From Linyphia triangularis (taxonomy: Eukaryota > Arthropoda > Arachnida > Araneae > Linyphiidae): 64,000 nucleotides of DNA. The stretch's first letter is position 1, and the number at the start of each line of letters is the position of its first letter. Location: assembly GCA_963978545.1 (NCBI GenBank), contig OZ021723.1, positions 5,524,273 through 5,588,272 of the forward strand. The letters run 5' to 3'. Shown here one piece after another: positions 59,420 through 64,000 of this stretch. The position numbers were made by a program, and so were the translations under genes. Under the pieces are notes generated by a model that was not told the DNA's origin, made no database searches, and worked only from the letters and a program-made list of their open reading frames with translations.

Positions 59420-61879
59420 GGAAGAAAAAAAAAGACGTCAAGGTGACGAATAACTGCTTCTAAAAAGCTTCCCAACAAAAACAACCCACCACAAGGCAAA
59501 TACGCAATCCAAGCGATGCCACATTTACCGTAAACGGGAAAAAGTGCTCACAAGAGACAATAATTAGCTCTACTCATTTCCGCCCAGACATCATGAACCC
59601 ATAGTGGAGGGAATAAATAGAAACAGGCAACATCCGTCGGACAGGCAATTTCCTCCCCCACTTGCAGGTTTTCCACGATTCTAGTGTTCTTGAATGTTGT
59701 GTTTAGGGAAAGGGAGTATGCAGTGAAAAAAAAAAAAAAGGAATACTTGACATACTTCCACCGTGTTCCTTCTGTACGTGGGAACAAAAATTCACTTTTT
59801 AATATAAAAGTGGCAAGATAGAAATGGTTTTTTTTCTTTCTTTGCAGGCGTAAAATTAAAAAAAGAAAAAGAAAGAAGGCCATGTCCGCCACATGGATTT
59901 GTAAGGTTTCGCAGTTGCTTTTTTTTTTTTTTTTACCATCAAACATTTACCACGATGTACTATTACTAACATTACCACGAGGTGTTGGTTGAAGGTGTTG
60001 AAGATTAAACGGATTTGACTTCTGTTCCGTTGAAATCGTTTAGAAAGCAATTATCGGAATTATGAACATTCTTAAAAGAGATTTTCAAAAGGATTGGTTT
60101 ATTCGAAATTAGAGAAATATAATTTAAGGACAACGCTTAGTATTAAATATATTCATCTTCAAAAGTTTAATTATAAAAGCAAATTAAATGTTTTCTCTCA
60201 ATTAAAAAAAAAAAAGAAAAGAAGTTTGAATCGTTCAAGATTTTTTTTTTTTTATTTTTAAACAATCCTCCGGTTTTGTGTATACGAAACTTATACGCGA
60301 TCGATTACATTAAAAATCTAGCCAAATCAAGTCAAAAACCAAAGTTAAAAGTGACTTAATAATACGACGTATTTATTAAGTCACTTTCAACTTGAATTAG
60401 TGAGATTTATAACAGTCTGATTGCCTCTTACAATGAATTGTCTTGATCACATATCCCATTAAGGTGGTGTAAAGAAGAATAGAAAACATCTAAGGAAGCA
60501 AAATATATTCCTCACCAACAACAAGCAGATGTACTTCTAAAATAACACATATTGCATTTTAAGAATCACTTAAGCTTTTTATATTGCCCATGAAGAATTT
60601 TGACGATTGCATATAAAGATCTTAGCTAACTTTAAATTCTGCGTGCACACATTACTAACCCGGATCCAGTGCAATGCATAACATCCTGTTTGATATGTGT
60701 GATGTCGAATTCTGTTGCGTTCAGATTCCATTCCGTACATGAACATTAGGACAAGAGAAGAAAATATGTGATGCAGCAGAAGATGTTCTTCTGCAAGAAA
60801 ACGCAGCAAAAAGCCAAAACAAGCGGGCGTCAGCGGCACAATGGACAATGGTATAGTTTCCAAGTCCACATTCTTCCACGAACTGGATCCGTGGTATAAT
60901 AACGAGATGCCATCTAATGCGCGCAACGACTCGAAGAGGGATATTTATGTGTTGAAATGTATTTTTTTTTTTTTTTTTAAATATAACGAAGATTATTTAT
61001 GGTACAAAATGTTGTATTCATAAGCTCGTCTTTCAGCATCTGATGTTTTTCATTGTTGCTTGTTGAAAGCCCACGTGTGGCCTTAAGAACTGATTAAGCA
61101 CTCGGGCATGAAGTCAAATAAACTTATTAAGGAAATTAATAAAAAAGTGTTTCAATTTGCACAGATTATGAATAATAATCAACAAAGTATGCGTAGCAAT
61201 ACCTAGCTTTATGAGAGGATTATTGGTGTTTTAAACTCTGTACATGGGATACGCACTGGTTGTCTTGGTTTGAGCATTGAAAGTATAAATTTCAATACTA
61301 ACACGGTTTGAATAATGTTGTGAACTAATTTCGTTACTTATTAAAAGCTTGGAATGATTTAGTTTTAAGGACAAAACCCGAATAGATACTTTGAATTAAT
61401 TTTAATCAAAGTTTCAGAATCAGAAATAAGATTATGACCACCTCATTTTCTTGTTGACTATCAAGTTGAAACTAGTCGGATATGCTGGTTTTTATTACAA
61501 ATGAATAATTAGAAGAAAAAAAAAGAAGAAGAAGAAAAAAAAAAAACACTTTTAGATAACGAGTGTATGTACTAAAAACTCACTTGGAACAGCAAGAAGC
61601 TAGAACCTCGAGTTATTGAATAATTTATTAACAAGGAAACGATACTTTAATGTATTGCAAATATGCGAGTTCGAAGGCTGCCGGAAAAAAAAACCGCCCC
61701 AATTCACCAAGATTGCGGATCTCGACTGGTTTTAAAAGGTGCTCTAAATTTTTGCAAGAGTATTGCATTGCACGAAGGAACATCTTTATAGTGATTTAAA
61801 CAGACAAAAATGGTGACTTAGAACATCTATTTAGAACAGGCATTTTAAAACGATAAGTATAATTACAATTATAGAGATA
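59420..61879. other. stretch with no supported gene
   Basis: A small inverted pair AAGTTAAAAGTGACTTAATA / TATTAAGTCACTTTCAACTT lies at 60340-60392. Poly-T runs near 59919, 60241 and 60962. The frames at 59548-59946 and 60579-60926 (minus) are not convincing as coding. Confidence 0.35.
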
Positions 61880-62253
61880 CGGGACTACAAAATTTAGGGG
61901 GAAAAGTTCCCTAGTAGATTTCTAAAAATTCCCTGACTTTGCGACAAACTTTTTTTAAAAAAAAATTTCCTCATCTTTTCCAGGATTTCCAGAGGTGCAT
62001 ACAACTTGACCAAATAGAATATATATGTTGTTAAAGATAATATGGCAAATTTTTAAAAATAATTTTGGCGGAATATAAAAAGTTTAAAATATCCCGTAAG
62101 ATTAAACTTTTCACGATTACCATCAGAATTCTCCGGGTAAATAGCGCCCAAATGAAGATAAACGGGGAAGCAATAGAAAAATTCCCTGCTTTTCGTGAAA
62201 TTTTAAATAATTCCCTGACATTTCCGTGATTTCCAGGCTCTGTGGCTACTCTG
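61880..62253 (+). mobile_element. CAGGGTGGCCAC-type element, copy 3
   Basis: Degenerate copy from CGGGACTACAAAATTTAGGG to TTCCAGGCTCTGTGGCTACTCTG. AGATA flanks both sides (61875-61879, 62254-62258), probably its target duplication. Confidence 0.7.
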
Positions 62254-62725
62254 AGATAGCGTGTCATTACAACTTTTCGCAAAAGTTTAATAATTTTTTT
62301 GGCTCAATGCCTCCAGTTGAAACGGAAATAACGAGTTTTCGAACCAAGCGGTCCCATATGCAAATCAGTCAGAAACCCCGCCACGAAGTTTCACAGGTGC
62401 ACCCTCCTACGCCACGAGACAACCCATCAACATTTCAATGCCGCTCAATTAACCCTTCTCAACTACCGAGAAGATTTCCATTCATTACTCCTAAAAGAAG
62501 GATGGCACAAGCGAGTTACTTGAGGAGGCGTATGACGGGTCTCAGCATCAAGTTAAGACACCTTTCTGGCGAATCCAGGTTAAGAGATGTACAACACTGT
62601 TGTTGACTCTCACGCACACGCAGGGTGCAAAAGGTACGACAGGGTCGTCACTTGAAAGATTGAGGCAGGAAAAGGGAGTAACAGGATAAAGTGGCGCATT
62701 TCCAGTCGCCCGAACGAGTAATGCC

Positions 62726-62764
62726 TATAAATCTTAATATAAATTAGCCCCTCTCAGTTAGTTG
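62726..62764 (+). promoter_or_regulatory. candidate TATA-Inr core promoter
   Basis: TATAAA at 62726-62731 and TCAGTTAGT at 62755, placing the Inr A at 62756, 30 bp after the first T of the TATA box. TCAGTT matches the arthropod Inr TCAKTY exactly, and spacing is ideal. Upstream is relatively GC-rich (GTCGCCCGAACGAG). No coding exon is recognised downstream within the window, so the transcript, if any, is unknown; chance occurrence is possible. Confidence 0.35.
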
Positions 62765-63265
62765 AAGGGAATGGTTTTACATATCGTTGACTGGTCCAGG
62801 ACATTACTGTACAGGATACCTGTTTAGAGCAGTCTAGAGTATGTTCTGAAAACACAAATAATAATATTAATTAAAAAAAAAAAAATAGGCTTAGAGTCAG
62901 TTACCCTGGACCTTAAGTGCAGTGCAAGCCCATTATAAAGTTTTTTTTAATTACTATATTATTTAATTAGCATACATCTCTTTTTATATAAGCAGGCGCA
63001 TTCCCACACAATGCCTTTCCTGTGTATGCCCAAACACTAAGTTGGGACAGAAATCGACCACACTTTTCACCAATTGAAAACAATACCCTTGAGCTTAAGG
63101 CTCAGGCTAAAAAAAATGTGGTATACTAATGATTAAGACTATGCAAAAAGGACCTAAATAAAAAATATACGGGGAATGATGACTCGTAGCCGTTTTACAT
63201 TTCGCTGGCTGCCCAGAATACCTGTTTATATCAGTTTAGAGCCTGTTCTGAAGAACATATTTTAA
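62765..63265 (+). repeat. diverged direct duplication
   Basis: GGAATG..TTTTACAT.TCG.TG near 62768 and GGGGAATGATGACTCG..GTTTTACATTTCGCTGG near 63173 begin two related ~80-bp segments, each followed by ATACCTGTTTA.A.CAGT.TAGAG and TGTTCTGAA. Similarity is partial. Confidence 0.55.
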
Positions 63266-63793
63266 AAAGTATGACTAAATTAAACAATTGAGACTATGCA
63301 AAAAGGACCTAAATGAAAAAAGGTGCACATCAGTTAACTTACTCGCCACCAAATTTAAATGGGATTATATGAAAGGCAAATTTACTGGCTGAACTGATGG
63401 CCCCATAATGATGATAGTGTTTTTAAAATATTAATGACAATACTGATTATCATCTTGATTAAATTAATGTCAAGATATTAATATGTGTAGTAACTAATGA
63501 GTTACAAAAATATATTATCATATTTTATGGCATTAAATAAGAGGCCTGAACAGTATATTGACAGTTACGCTATAAATCAGATTTTTTCAGACATTTTGGA
63601 CGCCCTAAAATTTTTTAGCCCTAGGCTTGAGCGGCCTAGCGGGTCTTATGGGAACAAGGCCTTGTCTGTAAGTATTGTTCTTGAAGCATCACTTCGGAAA
63701 TTTAATTTTGTAATTTTAAGTAAGATCACTTTCCAATGGCTTTAATACTACGTAACTAATTTTTTTTTTGTATAAATAATGCATAATGAGTAA

Positions 63794-63831
<38 letters not shown>

Positions 63832-64000
63832 TCCAGATAATTTAAAACAAATGCCGTTTAAATTATGGCTCCTCTGGTACAATAACAACAAAAACAAAAA
63901 ACTCTTAAGCAATGCTTATGAACTAAACCACGAAAGCCGTAAGTAAGACAATCGGCAACAAAAGTTCAAAGTTGTTCATTTAACCTCCATTAACAATTGA
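63266..64000. other. AT-rich end of window, no gene seen
   Basis: Long poly-A at about 63801-63828. A short CCCTAGGCTTGAGCGGCCTAG patch near 63620 may be the end of a transposon, but no partner end was found. Confidence 0.3.

Noticed and set aside
59548..59946. 132-codon minus-strand open frame
   Set aside because: Contains Lys/Phe runs from homopolymers and no recognisable motif.
62226..62606. 126-codon plus-strand frame rich in Arg/Pro
   Set aside because: Begins inside a transposon end and has no domain; the latter half looks protein-like in composition only, with no splice support.

Overview
The window is AT-rich eukaryotic DNA with very low coding density. One split gene is visible, on the minus strand, and most of the rest is intron or upstream sequence filled with transposable elements, SINEs and tandem repeats. 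GT-AG introns of 1.4 and 12.8 kb, tRNA-derived SINEs, many 8-bp-TSD DNA transposons, and an Asn/Ser-rich PDZ protein point to a metazoan, most likely an arthropod. A chelicerate such as a spider is my guess, from genome style only; no species marker was found.

Gene: three consecutive internal coding exons of a PDZ-domain scaffold protein lie at 18501-16845, 4070-3938 and 2565-2356 (minus strand). Their splice phases match exactly, and the middle exon completes the PDZ domain begun at the end of the large first exon. The gene continues off the left edge, and its 5' exons lie beyond 18501, outside what I could identify.

Layout: 1-18.5 kb is the gene body. Its introns hold a matched pair of 719-bp TTAA/TA-flanked elements (one nested inside a CAGGGTTCCCAC element), three copies of a tRNA-derived SINE packed into 0.8 kb, a nested 381-bp hAT-like element, a longer SINE with an AAG tail, and a decayed transposon with a readable C-terminal coding relic. 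18.5-25.5 kb holds a fold-back element, a hAT-type MITE, a third SINE type and a CAGGGTGGCCAC-type element interrupted by a SINE. 25.6-29.8 kb is a 31-copy, 134-bp satellite whose monomer is a near-perfect hairpin and whose variants show an 8-monomer higher-order repeat. 30-36 kb has tandem duplications and more MITEs. 36-39 kb is a nest: tandem fold-back elements, the last split by a hAT transposon with a broken transposase and an exact 8-bp TSD. 41.5-42.3 kb is a solo LTR. 45 kb has a 3 x 192 bp tandem. 48-50 kb and 54-55 kb hold two further hAT elements with related ends. 56-64 kb has more dispersed elements, a minisatellite and one good TATA-Inr core-promoter candidate.

I found no novel multi-gene system. 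The most unusual objects are the hairpin satellite with its higher-order structure and the set of nested insertions, which preserve target sites and relative order of insertion.
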